In this document: piece by piece, positions 1 through 5,858 of the stretch | Numbering within the stretch: the first letter of the stretch is position 1 | Layout of the letters: the number at the start of each line of letters is the position of its first letter | Assembly: GCA_029863825.1 (NCBI GenBank) | Contig: JAOTUP010000020.1 | Span: 1-11,490 of the forward strand | Origin: Acidobacteriota bacterium | GTDB lineage: Bacteria; Acidobacteriota; Thermoanaerobaculia; Multivoradales; JAHEKO01 | Length of the DNA stretch: 11,490 nucleotides | Direction: 5' to 3' | Program-made: the position numbers and the translations under genes | Notes under the pieces: model-generated | Databases searched by the model: none | What the model was told of the DNA's origin: nothing | Seen by the model: the letters and a program-made list of their open reading frames with translations, nothing else

Positions 1-9
1 AGACGCGAT

Positions 10-16
10 CGGAGGG
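10..16 (+). promoter_or_regulatory. Ribosome binding site of the PA-domain gene
   Basis: GGAGGGG is a strong Shine-Dalgarno match ending eight bases before the ATG at 25, and it fixes the start of the signal peptide. The two plus-strand genes that follow lack such a site. Confidence 0.7.
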
Positions 17-24
17 GACGAACG

Positions 25-1395
25 ATGAGAGCATCTCGCGTCCTCCATTTCATGGCACTGGGTGTGATGCTCGCAGTCGGCGTCGAAGCAGCGACCGTCG
101 ATGGAACAATCCGACGCAACCCGGACTTGAAAGCAGGGGCCGATGCCGATGGGCGAGTCCTGCTTTACACGCCGAAGCCGGTTCAACCGGGTTCGACGCA
201 CTCTCACTTCGACAACTCGGCGCTGCCGAATCTGCTGATGGAGCCGGGGATCAGCTCGGATCTCAAGAGCTTCAGAGTCGATTTGACCAAGCATGCAATG
301 CAGGATCTGGGCTGGCAGCTCGGTGCGCTCAATGTCAAGGTCAACTACAGCGACTCCTCAGGCACAGGGTTCAAAGATCCGGTTCTCGGAGACGACAGGA
401 AAGTCGCGTTCGAGGCGGCGGCTGAGACGTGGGGCGTGATTCTGGGTAGCTCGATCAACGTCAACGTCGAAGCCCGCTTCCGGGACCTCAGATGCAGCGA
501 GGAAGGCGGCACGTTGGCGTCGGCGGGACCGAGATTCGTCTTTATCGACTTTCCGGGTGGCACGCCCGGCACCTGGTATCCGGGGCCGCTGGCCGAATCG
601 GTCGCGGGAGACAACTTGAGCACCGCCGACGATCCGAACGCGGGCGCCGCGGACATCGTCGTGACGTTCAACAGCGGCATCGACGAGGAATGCCTGGGCG
701 CGGGAAGCGGTTTCTACTACGGGCTCGACAGCAACGCGCCAGCGGGCCGGATCTCGTTCTCGACGGTGGCCCTGCACGAGCTCGGTCACGGTCTCGGCTT
801 TGTCGGCCTCGTCGACTCGGATACGGGTGATCTCTTCAGGCGGGCGCCCGACATTTTCACCACACTGACCTACGACACGAAGAAGAAGAAACACTGGGAC
901 GAGATGACCACGACGCAGCGCAAGAAATCCGCGAAGCGAAGCCGCAAGGTGAGCTTCGATGGCGAGAACACGACGCGTCGCGCCGCTCGCGTGCTGAAAG
1001 GCAAGATCGTTGTCGAGATCAGCGAGCCGGAGAAGCTGGCCGGCGCCTACGATGTCGGCACGGCGAGCTTCGGTCCAACTCCCAACAAAACAGGGGTCAG
1101 CGGTGAGCTGGCCCTGGTTGACGACGGCAGCGCCACGCCGACCTTTGCCTGTCAACCGATTCTCAATGGCGATGACATAGCGGGCAAGATCGCGGTGATC
1201 GATCGCGGCGATTGTTTCTTCGTCGACAAGGTGAAGAATGCCCAGAACGTGGGCGCTGTGGGCGTCATCATCGTGCACAACGAATCCGGTCCGCCGCCGG
1301 GCCTGGGTGGGAGCGATGACTCGATCGTGATTCCCTCGGTCCGTGTCGGCAAGAAAGACGGCAAGAAGATCAAGCGCCATCTCAGGAGGGAGTGA
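25..1395 (+). CDS. Secreted PA-domain metalloprotease-like protein
   Basis: The 456-residue product starts with a signal peptide (residues 1 to about 22, hydrophobic core MALGVMLAVGV, likely cleavage after VEA), so it should be exported. At residues 251-259 it has HELGHGLGF, a zinc-peptidase HExxH motif with H251, E252 and H255. The metzincin third ligand would sit at residue 261, which is glycine, so the third ligand is elsewhere or missing. Residues about 355-456 form a protease-associated (PA) domain, seen in the stretches GKIAVIDRGDCFF, KVKNAQNVGAVGV and IPSVRV; the protein ends with this domain. The start is supported by GGAGGGG seven bases upstream. I know this arrangement (exported, HELGH motif, Lys/Arg-rich linker, PA domain) as a family of secreted bacterial proteins, but the substrate is unknown. 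The stop codon lies inside the G-rich arm of the first intergenic repeat. The family call is fairly sure; catalytic activity is inferred. Confidence 0.8.
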   Translation: MRASRVLHFMALGVMLAVGVEAATVDGTIRRNPDLKAGADADGRVLLYTPKPVQPGSTHSHFDNSALPNLLMEPGISSDLKSFRVDLTKHAMQDLGWQLGALNVKVNYSDSSGTGFKDPVLGDDRKVAFEAAAETWGVILGSSINVNVEARFRDLRCSEEGGTLASAGPRFVFIDFPGGTPGTWYPGPLAESVAGDNLSTADDPNAGAADIVVTFNSGIDEECLGAGSGFYYGLDSNAPAGRISFSTVALHELGHGLGFVGLVDSDTGDLFRRAPDIFTTLTYDTKKKKHWDEMTTTQRKKSAKRSRKVSFDGENTTRRAARVLKGKIVVEISEPEKLAGAYDVGTASFGPTPNKTGVSGELALVDDGSATPTFACQPILNGDDIAGKIAVIDRGDCFFVDKVKNAQNVGAVGVIIVHNESGPPPGLGGSDDSIVIPSVRVGKKDGKKIKRHLRRE

Positions 1396-1432
1396 GGGGG
1401 TAAGGGCTCTCGAGGGCTTGGGGGTCTGAGGG
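1388..1432 (+). other. G-quadruplex-type motif at the stop codon, copy 1
   Basis: Six runs of three to five G are separated by spacers of 5, 3, 7, 3 and 5 bases, which meets the usual pattern for an intramolecular G-quadruplex on the coding strand. The TGA stop of the PA-domain gene (1393-1395) sits in the first spacer. Folding is predicted, not shown. Confidence 0.5.
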
Positions 1433-1492
1433 CCTGAGGAGGTCTCGGCGCCATCGCCCTCGACAGCTCGGGTGATCGCTGAAGCGCCGGCT

Positions 1493-1540
1493 CGGGTGTC
1501 CCCTTTATGAGCGCAGAGATGCTCACTCGGGGACAGCCCG
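1493..1540 (+). repeat. Hairpin core A
   Basis: The outer stem pairs CGGG with CCCG, with one bulged G on the right side, and continues with TGTCCCC paired to GGGGACA. After a small internal loop the inner stem pairs TGAGC with GCTCA around the loop GCAGAGAT. There is no T-tract after it, so it is not a rho-independent terminator. Relative to core B it carries TTTA instead of TTG after the left outer stem. Confidence 0.7.
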
Positions 1541-1686
1541 TCGCCGCTGTCAAACGTGCTGACGGGCGACGGGACAGAGAAGAGCCGACGCGTCATGTGG
1601 CAAGGCTGATGATCTTCGGGGTCTTGGGAGTGAGGAGCCTGGCGCCATCGCCCTCGACAGCTCGGGTGATCGCTGAAGCGCCGGCT

Positions 1687-1733
1687 CGGGTGTCCCCTTG
1701 TGAGCGCAGAGATGCTCACTCGGGGACAGCCCG
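1687..1733 (+). repeat. Hairpin core B
   Basis: It has the same fold as core A: CGGG/CCCG, TGTCCCC/GGGGACA, then GTGAGC/GCTCAC closing the loop GCAGAGAT. It lies 194 bases downstream of core A, counted from stem start to stem start. This is the cleanest version of the hairpin in the window. Confidence 0.7.
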
Positions 1734-1825
1734 TCGCCGCTGTCATCGATGAACCGCACGCGCGTCTGTGTCGACGGGGTGATGTGGCAGGTGTCTTTCA
1801 CGCCCTCACGCCCTCACTGCCGCGC

Positions 1826-1841
1826 TAACATGGCCGGCATG
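1826..1841 (+). promoter_or_regulatory. Candidate leaderless promoter of the acyl-CoA dehydrogenase gene
   Basis: TAACAT (1826-1831) fits the TANNNT -10 pattern and is followed by exactly seven bases and then ATG at 1839. No Shine-Dalgarno sequence precedes either possible ATG. This spacing is what leaderless genes show in several GC-rich bacterial groups. The phosphotransferase gene shows the same arrangement. No -35 box is visible. Confidence 0.4.
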
Positions 1842-3107
1842 GATTTCTCCCTGTCGGAAGAGACTGCAACAGTTCTCGAGATGATCGAGGACTTCGTGGC
1901 TAACGAGCTCGTGCCGCTCGAGGCGCGCTTCCTCCACGAGGCGTTCACCACCCTTTTGCCCACGGTTCAAGAAAAGCGTCTATCAGTTAAACAGATGGGT
2001 CTATGGGCGCCGTGCCACCCAGCGGAACTCGGCGGCATGGGCCTCGGGCTCGTCGACTTTGGATTGGTTTCCGAAGCGCTCGGCCGCTCGCCGCTGGGCC
2101 ATCTCGTTTTCGGCTGTCAGGCTCCCGACGCCGGTAACGTGGAGATTCTCCACCGCTACGGCACGTCGGAGCAGAAAGAGCGTTACCTGGGACCGCTGGT
2201 GGCGGGGGAGATTCGCTCGTGCTTCGCCATGACCGAGCCGGAGATGCCGGGGTCGAACCCGGTGATGATGGAAACGACCGCCGTCGCCGATGGCGACGAC
2301 TATGTGATCAACGGTCAGAAGTGGTACTCGACGGCTGCCGACGGGGCAAACTTCGCCGTTGTCATGGCGGTCACGGATCCCGATGCACCCTCGCACTTGC
2401 GCGCCAGCATGGTGATCGTGCCGACCGCGACACCGGGCTTCGACCTGGTACGCAACATCCGTGTCATGGGACACACCGGAGAGGACTACTTCAGCCACGG
2501 GGAGGTCCTGTTTCATTCCTGTCGCGTGCCTCGGGCGAATCTTCTCGGGCCCGAAGGACAAGGGTTCATCATCGCGCAACAGCGGCTGGGCCCAGGCCGG
2601 ATTCATCACACGATGCGCTGGCTCGGCATTGCCTCGCGGGCGTTCGATCTGATGTGTGAGCGGGCGGTCGAGCGAGTGATCGCACCCGGCAAGACGCTGG
2701 CGGACAGTGAGATCATCCAGACCTGGATCGCGGAGTCGAAGGCCGAGATCGAGGCGGCTCGCGCCCTGACGCTCAAAACCGCCTGGACGATCGAGCAACG
2801 GGGCTGGAAGGCGGCGCGCCAGGACATCTCGATGATCAAGTTCCTTGTGGCGGGAACGATGCAGAGGGTCGTCGACAGGGCCCTCCAGGTGCACGGCGGT
2901 CTGGGTATGACCGATGACACGCCGTTGGCGTTTTTCTACCGCCACGAGCGAGCGGCGCGAATCTACGACGGTCCCGACGAGGTGCAGAAGCTGTCGCTGG
3001 CGCGCCGGATTCTGAAGGAGTACCGAGGGGGGGTAAGGGTGTGGGGGGCGCGAGGGCTTGAGGGCGTGAAGAGGCCTCGGCGCCGTCGCCCTCGACATCT
3101 CGAGTGA
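1839..3107 (+). CDS. Acyl-CoA dehydrogenase, ACAD10/11-like
   Basis: The product of about 422 residues is an FAD-dependent acyl-CoA dehydrogenase. Family marks are MTEPEMPGSNP and INGQKWYSTAA in the middle domain, then RLGPGRIHH, QVHGGLGMTDDTPLAFFYR and IYDGPDEVQ in the C-terminal helical domain. The RLGPGRIHH and DGPDEV signatures point to the ACAD10/11 clade. The residue at the usual catalytic glutamate position is Asp (about D377). The next gene encodes the kinase half that is fused to this domain in eukaryotes. That pair handles 4-hydroxyacyl-CoA: the kinase phosphorylates the 4-hydroxyl, then the dehydrogenase-fold partner completes the conversion. MDFSLSEE is a typical N-terminus, so I start at 1839; ATG 1830 is possible. 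In-frame ATG 1749 lies in the repeat tail and is rejected. The last 25 or so residues, after KEYRGG, are read from repeat copy 2 and look unnatural. Confidence 0.88.
   Translation: MDFSLSEETATVLEMIEDFVANELVPLEARFLHEAFTTLLPTVQEKRLSVKQMGLWAPCHPAELGGMGLGLVDFGLVSEALGRSPLGHLVFGCQAPDAGNVEILHRYGTSEQKERYLGPLVAGEIRSCFAMTEPEMPGSNPVMMETTAVADGDDYVINGQKWYSTAADGANFAVVMAVTDPDAPSHLRASMVIVPTATPGFDLVRNIRVMGHTGEDYFSHGEVLFHSCRVPRANLLGPEGQGFIIAQQRLGPGRIHHTMRWLGIASRAFDLMCERAVERVIAPGKTLADSEIIQTWIAESKAEIEAARALTLKTAWTIEQRGWKAARQDISMIKFLVAGTMQRVVDRALQVHGGLGMTDDTPLAFFYRHERAARIYDGPDEVQKLSLARRILKEYRGGVRVWGARGLEGVKRPRRRRPRHLE
3027..3056 (+). other. G-quadruplex-type motif, copy 2
   Basis: Runs of 7, 3, 6 and 3 G are separated by TAA, TGT and CGCGA, a short-loop canonical quadruplex pattern on the coding strand. 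It lies at the point where the conserved dehydrogenase sequence ends. The run of seven G also decides whether the following TAA is in frame. Confidence 0.5.
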
Positions 3108-3123
3108 TCGTTGCAGATCGGCG

Positions 3124-3170
3124 CGGGTGTCCCCTCGTGAGCGCAGAGATGCTCACTCGGAGACAGCCCG
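3124..3170 (+). repeat. Hairpin core C
   Basis: Same fold as cores A and B: CGGG/CCCG, TGTCCCC against GGAGACA with one mismatch, and a perfect GTGAGC/GCTCAC inner stem with the loop GCAGAGAT. The inner stem and loop match core B exactly. Confidence 0.7.
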
Positions 3171-3310
3171 TCGCCGCCGGCAGACGTGTCGGCTATTGAG
3201 ACGGCCGGGCGAGGTGTCACGAGGCATGGAGGATCGGTGGGAACTTGGGAGGGAAGAGCTTGAGACCATCGCCCTCGACATCTCGAGTGATCGTTGCAGA
3301 TCGGCGCGGG

Positions 3311-3348
3311 TGTCCCCTCGTGAGCGCAGAGATGCTCACTCGGGGACA
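3311..3348 (+). repeat. Hairpin core D
   Basis: TGTCCCC/GGGGACA and GTGAGC/GCTCAC stems surround the loop GCAGAGAT, 183 bases downstream of core C. The right flank reads GCGCG instead of GCCCG, which changes the outermost pairing. Confidence 0.7.
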
Positions 3349-3450
3349 GCGCGTCGCCAACGTCGTCGATGAACCGGACTCGCGTCTGTGTCGGCGGAGT
3401 AATGTGGTGGGCGTCTTTCATGCCCTCACGTCCTTACGCCCTCACGGCGG

Positions 3451-3466
3451 TACGATGGACGCCATG
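3451..3466 (+). promoter_or_regulatory. Candidate leaderless promoter of the phosphotransferase gene
   Basis: TACGAT (3451-3456) fits TANNNT, and ATG at 3464 follows after exactly seven bases, as for the dehydrogenase gene. There is no Shine-Dalgarno sequence. The box starts four bases past the end of the C-rich arm of repeat copy 2. The evidence is a short motif seen twice, so it is suggestive only. Confidence 0.4.
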
Positions 3467-4528
3467 ACGATGAGCGATCGAACCCGTCCGGTGCGGCCTG
3501 GTGAAGAACTTGATATCGCCGCGGTGGAAACGTATCTCCGGGCCGAGATCCCAGGCCTCGATGGGTCGCCCGAGGTGTCCCAGTTTCCCGCCGGCGCGTC
3601 GAACCTGACGTACCTGCTCCAGTTCGGCGAACGGGAGCTGATTCTGCGGCGGCCGCCATTCGGAAGGAAGGCCAAGTCTGCACACGATATGTCGCGCGAA
3701 GCCCGGGTGATGACGGCGCTTCAGAAGGTCTACCGTTACGTTCCTCAGGTCGTCGCGTTCTGCGACGACCCAGGAATCATCGGCTCCGACTTCTACGTCA
3801 TGAAGCCGATTCCGGGGATCATTCTGCGGCGCGATCTCCCTCCGGGACTTGTGCTGTCAAAGGGAGAAACGCGCCGGCTGTGCACCAACGTTCTCGACCG
3901 ATTGATCGAATTGCACTCGGTCGACTTCCAGGGCGCCGGGCTGGGTGACTTCGGCAAGCCAGAAGGGTACGTCAGGCGGCAGATCGAGGGATGGTGCGGA
4001 CGCTATGTCAAGGCGCGAACGCCGAATGCACCATCGTACGAAACGGTGATGACGTGGCTTCATGACTCGATGCCGCAGGAGGTGCGTCACTGTGTCATTC
4101 ATGGTGACTATCGATTCGACAATGTCGTGCTCGACGCAGAGGATCCGTTCGAGGTGATCGGTGTTTTGGATTGGGAGATGGCGACGATCGGCGATCCACT
4201 GATGGATCTCGGCAACAGTCTCGCCTACTGGGTCGGCAAGAAGGATCCTCTTCTGTTGCGGGTTTTTCGTCTCCAGCCAACGCACCTGCCCGGCATGCTC
4301 GATCGGGACGAGGTTGTCGACTACTACTGCGAGCGCACGGGCGTTACCTGCGACGACTTCACGTTCTATCGCGTTTACGGGGTATTCCGGTTGGTGGTCA
4401 TCATGCAGCAGATCTACTACCGCTACCACCACCGGCAGACGACCAACCGGCGGTTCGCCAAGTTCATCTGGCTGGTCAAATATCTCGAGCGCTACCTGAA
4501 ACGGGAGATTCGAAAGGCGGAGGGGTGA
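3464..4528 (+). CDS. Phosphotransferase family protein, APH fold, ACAD10/11 kinase-type
   Basis: The product of 354 residues has the aminoglycoside phosphotransferase/choline kinase fold. Visible marks are the nucleotide-binding strand FPAGASNLTYLL (about 41-52), the LILRRPP strand, the hinge FYVMKPIPG, the catalytic loop HGDYRFDN (213-220; D215, N220) and the metal-binding GVLDWEMATIGDP (D236). The wording of these motifs matches the kinase domain of ACAD10/11 rather than drug-resistance kinases. It most likely phosphorylates the 4-hydroxyl of 4-hydroxyacyl-CoA with ATP, feeding the dehydrogenase encoded just upstream; bacterial levulinate-type pathways use the same pair. ATG 3464 is chosen for its spacing from TACGAT; 3455 and 3470 are in frame too. 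Upstream in-frame starts lie in repeat copy 2. The stop TGA (4526-4528) is part of the G-rich arm of repeat copy 3. The fold is certain; the substrate is inferred. Confidence 0.88.
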   Translation: MTMSDRTRPVRPGEELDIAAVETYLRAEIPGLDGSPEVSQFPAGASNLTYLLQFGERELILRRPPFGRKAKSAHDMSREARVMTALQKVYRYVPQVVAFCDDPGIIGSDFYVMKPIPGIILRRDLPPGLVLSKGETRRLCTNVLDRLIELHSVDFQGAGLGDFGKPEGYVRRQIEGWCGRYVKARTPNAPSYETVMTWLHDSMPQEVRHCVIHGDYRFDNVVLDAEDPFEVIGVLDWEMATIGDPLMDLGNSLAYWVGKKDPLLLRVFRLQPTHLPGMLDRDEVVDYYCERTGVTCDDFTFYRVYGVFRLVVIMQQIYYRYHHRQTTNRRFAKFIWLVKYLERYLKREIRKAEG

Positions 4529-4591
4529 GGGCATTGGGGGCGTGAGGCCGTGAGGACTCTGCACTCACCCGGATGCGCTGGCCGCTCGCGG

Positions 4592-4628
4592 TGTCCCTTC
4601 GTGAGCGCAGAGAGGCTCACTCCGGGAC
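4592..4628 (+). repeat. Hairpin core E
   Basis: GTCCC pairs with GGGAC outside, and GTGAGC pairs with GCTCAC inside, closing the loop GCAGAGAG, one base different from the other cores. CCGCTCGCGG flanks it on both sides (4582-4591 and 4631-4640) as a direct repeat that is itself self-complementary. Confidence 0.6.
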
Positions 4629-4778
4629 CTCCGCTCGCGGCGATCGCATCGAGACTGCCGGAGTGTGGTTCAAAGTGGCGGGCGGGGCCTGCTCGGTACC
4701 TGCTCAGTGGCGGCTCAGGCGGCGACGAGTCTCGAACGACCAAGGGGGGATGAGGGTATGTCTAGGGGCCGCTCGCGG

Positions 4779-4815
4779 TGTCCCTTCGGGAGTGCGGGGA
4801 GTTCACCCCGGGACA
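4779..4815 (+). repeat. Hairpin core F, degenerate
   Basis: The outer TGTCCC/GGGACA stem is intact, but the inner stem and loop have drifted. It is recognised by its flanks, by its 187-base spacing from core E, and by the conserved tail behind it. Confidence 0.5.
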
Positions 4816-4912
4816 TGAACTCGGGAGCTGTCATCGATGAGCGGGACTCGCGCCTGCGAGGAGGGGAGTGATGTGGTCGATATCCTTTGCGCCTTGAGGC
4901 CGTCGTCTCCTG

Positions 4913-4918
4913 TAGATT
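4913..4918 (+). promoter_or_regulatory. Possible -10 box of the FAH-family gene
   Basis: TAGATT fits TANNNT, is directly preceded by TG, and lies 12 bases upstream of the ribosome binding site. No -35 box at normal spacing is seen. Weak evidence. Confidence 0.25.
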
Positions 4919-4930
4919 CATCTCACCGAC

Positions 4931-4935
4931 AGGAG
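4931..4935 (+). promoter_or_regulatory. Ribosome binding site that sets the FAH-gene start
   Basis: AGGAG sits eight bases before GTG 4944. It favours this GTG over the in-frame ATG at 4887, which lies in the tail of repeat copy 3. Confidence 0.65.
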
Positions 4936-4943
4936 CGCCGATT

Positions 4944-5840
4944 GTGATCTTCGTGACCTTTGAATCCGATGACGGCCTGCGACTCGGCGTCAAGAGTGGC
5001 AAGGCGGTGATCGACCTCGCCCGGGCCAGCGAGGACCCGGCTGGGCTCGACCCCGGCGCACCTCGGACGCCGGCAGAGCTGTTTGCTCTGGGACTCGGAT
5101 GTGTGTCCCGGATCTCGCGGCTGCTCGAAACGCTCCCTGCCCATGAAATCGGCGAGCCGTCGTACTGCCTGGAGGAAGCGAGCCTGGTGCTCGGCCCCCC
5201 GGTACCGAGACCGGGCAAGATCATCTGCGTCGGCCGCAACTATAGGGAGCACGCGGCGGAAATGGATGCCGACGTACCGCAGGAACCACTCCTGTTCAGC
5301 AAGTTCGGCAATGCGATCGTCGCTTCCGGTCGAGCGATCGACATCACCGGGCTCACCCAGGTCGACTACGAAGCCGAGCTTGCGGTCGTCATCGGCAGGC
5401 GCGGGAAGCGCATCGACGAGAGCGAGGCGCTGGAGCATGTCTTCGGCTACTGCAACGCAAACGACGTGAGCGATCGGTCACTCCAGTACCGGTCGAGCCA
5501 GTTCCTGTTGGGCAAGAGCCTGGACGGATTCTTGCCCATTGGTCCGTATCTGATGACCGCAGACGAGTTGAGTGACCCACAGGATCTTCCGATTCGCGGC
5601 TGGCTCAACGGCGAGTTGCGTCAGGAGAGCCACACCTCACGGATGGTGTTCCCGGTTGCTTTTATCGTGAGCTACATCAGTCGGTACATGACGCTCGAGC
5701 CGGGGGATCTCATTCTCACTGGTACACCCGAAGGCGTCATCAAAGGCCGCGAGGATGGGATCTGGATGCAGCCGGGCGACGAGTACGTGGTCGAAGTCGG
5801 GCCGCTGGGTCGACTCAGCAATCGCCTCGTAGGCGACTGA
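4944..5840 (+). CDS. Fumarylacetoacetate hydrolase (FAH) family protein
   Basis: The 298-residue product has a short N-terminal domain (about 1-85) and an FAH catalytic domain (about 90-298), the length of the common bacterial two-domain form. Signature stretches are IICVGRNYREHAAEM, LLFSKFGNAIV, VDYEAELAVVIG (metal ligands E143 and E145), NANDVSDRSLQ (D174), GKSLDGFLPIGP (catalytic-type lysine K191) and LILTGTPEGV. Members hydrolyse or isomerise 2-oxo or 2,4-dioxo acids with Mg or Mn: acylpyruvase, oxaloacetate decarboxylase, 2-hydroxyhepta-2,4-dienedioate isomerase and diketo-deoxy-sugar hydrolase are all possible. The sequence does not choose between them, and no pathway neighbour does either. 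Start GTG 4944 is chosen for its ribosome binding site. The gene converges on the NAD-kinase-like gene with an 18-base gap and no clear terminator between them. Confidence 0.88.
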   Translation: MIFVTFESDDGLRLGVKSGKAVIDLARASEDPAGLDPGAPRTPAELFALGLGCVSRISRLLETLPAHEIGEPSYCLEEASLVLGPPVPRPGKIICVGRNYREHAAEMDADVPQEPLLFSKFGNAIVASGRAIDITGLTQVDYEAELAVVIGRRGKRIDESEALEHVFGYCNANDVSDRSLQYRSSQFLLGKSLDGFLPIGPYLMTADELSDPQDLPIRGWLNGELRQESHTSRMVFPVAFIVSYISRYMTLEPGDLILTGTPEGVIKGREDGIWMQPGDEYVVEVGPLGRLSNRLVGD

Positions 5841-5858
5841 ACCGCGGTCGAGAGCGCG

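Larger units (their letters stand above)
1393..1817 (+). repeat. Composite intergenic repeat, copy 1
   Basis: This element of about 425 bp fills the gap between the PA-domain gene and the acyl-CoA dehydrogenase gene. Its parts in order are: a G-rich left arm (1393-1440) containing the upstream TGA; hairpin core A (1447-1552); a linker; hairpin core B (1641-1745); a tail (1746-1800) that recurs in copies 2 and 3; and a C-rich right arm of GCCCTCAC units (1802-1817). The right arm is the reverse complement of the start of the left arm at about 14 of 16 positions, so the ends act like imperfect terminal inverted repeats. Cores A and B are nearly identical over 105 bases, differing only just inside the left stem. 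No convincing ORF lies inside. It could be a MITE-like element, a structured RNA cassette or a nucleoid-protein binding array; the sequence alone does not decide. Confidence 0.8.
3027..3447 (+). repeat. Composite intergenic repeat, copy 2
   Basis: This element of about 420 bp has the same plan as copy 1. A G-rich left arm (3027-3075) is followed by core C (3079-3180), a linker, core D (3266-3360), the tail starting GTCGATGAACCG (3365 onward), and a C-rich right arm (3421-3446). The right arm reverse-complements to GTGAGGGCGTAAGGACG and beyond, which matches the left arm with its GTAAGG and GTGGGG units. Cores C and D share CGACATCTCGAGTGATCGTT, where copy 1 has a different but internally shared version. 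The left arm overlaps the 3' end of the dehydrogenase gene and encodes its odd C-terminus; the stop (3105-3107) lies inside core C. No independent gene is seen. Confidence 0.8.
4522..4900 (+). repeat. Composite intergenic repeat, copy 3 (divergent)
   Basis: This more decayed copy lies between the phosphotransferase and FAH genes. It keeps the G-rich left arm (4522-4555, with GTGAGGG units), two hairpins (E and F, 187 bases apart), and the tail (4833-4890), which shares GCTGTCATCGATGA with copy 1 and still shows GGGACTCGCG and GTGATGTGG. The right arm is degenerate. The two hairpins share CCGCTCGCGGTGTCCCTTCG, which is not present in copies 1 and 2. The linker (4641-4769) is GC-rich and shows no coding signal I trust. 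Confidence 0.65.

Noticed and set aside
358..1746. Long minus-strand ORF of 462 codons across the PA-domain gene and repeat copy 1
   Set aside because: It lies antisense to a gene with clear domains, and its N-terminal part is a translation of the two repeat cores. Nothing in it resembles a known family.
1749..1838. Upstream start for the dehydrogenase gene
   Set aside because: The extra residues are encoded by the conserved repeat tail, which also occurs before unrelated genes, so they are not part of the protein.
2001..3098. Minus-strand ORF of 365 codons
   Set aside because: Antisense shadow of the acyl-CoA dehydrogenase gene; the composition follows codon bias on the other strand.
3127..3372. 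Short ORF with an Arg-rich product over cores C and D, and similar ORFs at 1507-1752 and 4573-4818
   Set aside because: The shared peptide-like pattern comes from the conserved hairpin DNA. The reading frame is not kept between copies beyond the core, and there are no ribosome binding sites.
1493..4815. Hairpin cores as rho-independent terminators or a CRISPR array
   Set aside because: None is followed by a T-tract, and the spacing and spacers do not fit CRISPR: the linkers are themselves related between copies and about 140 bases long.
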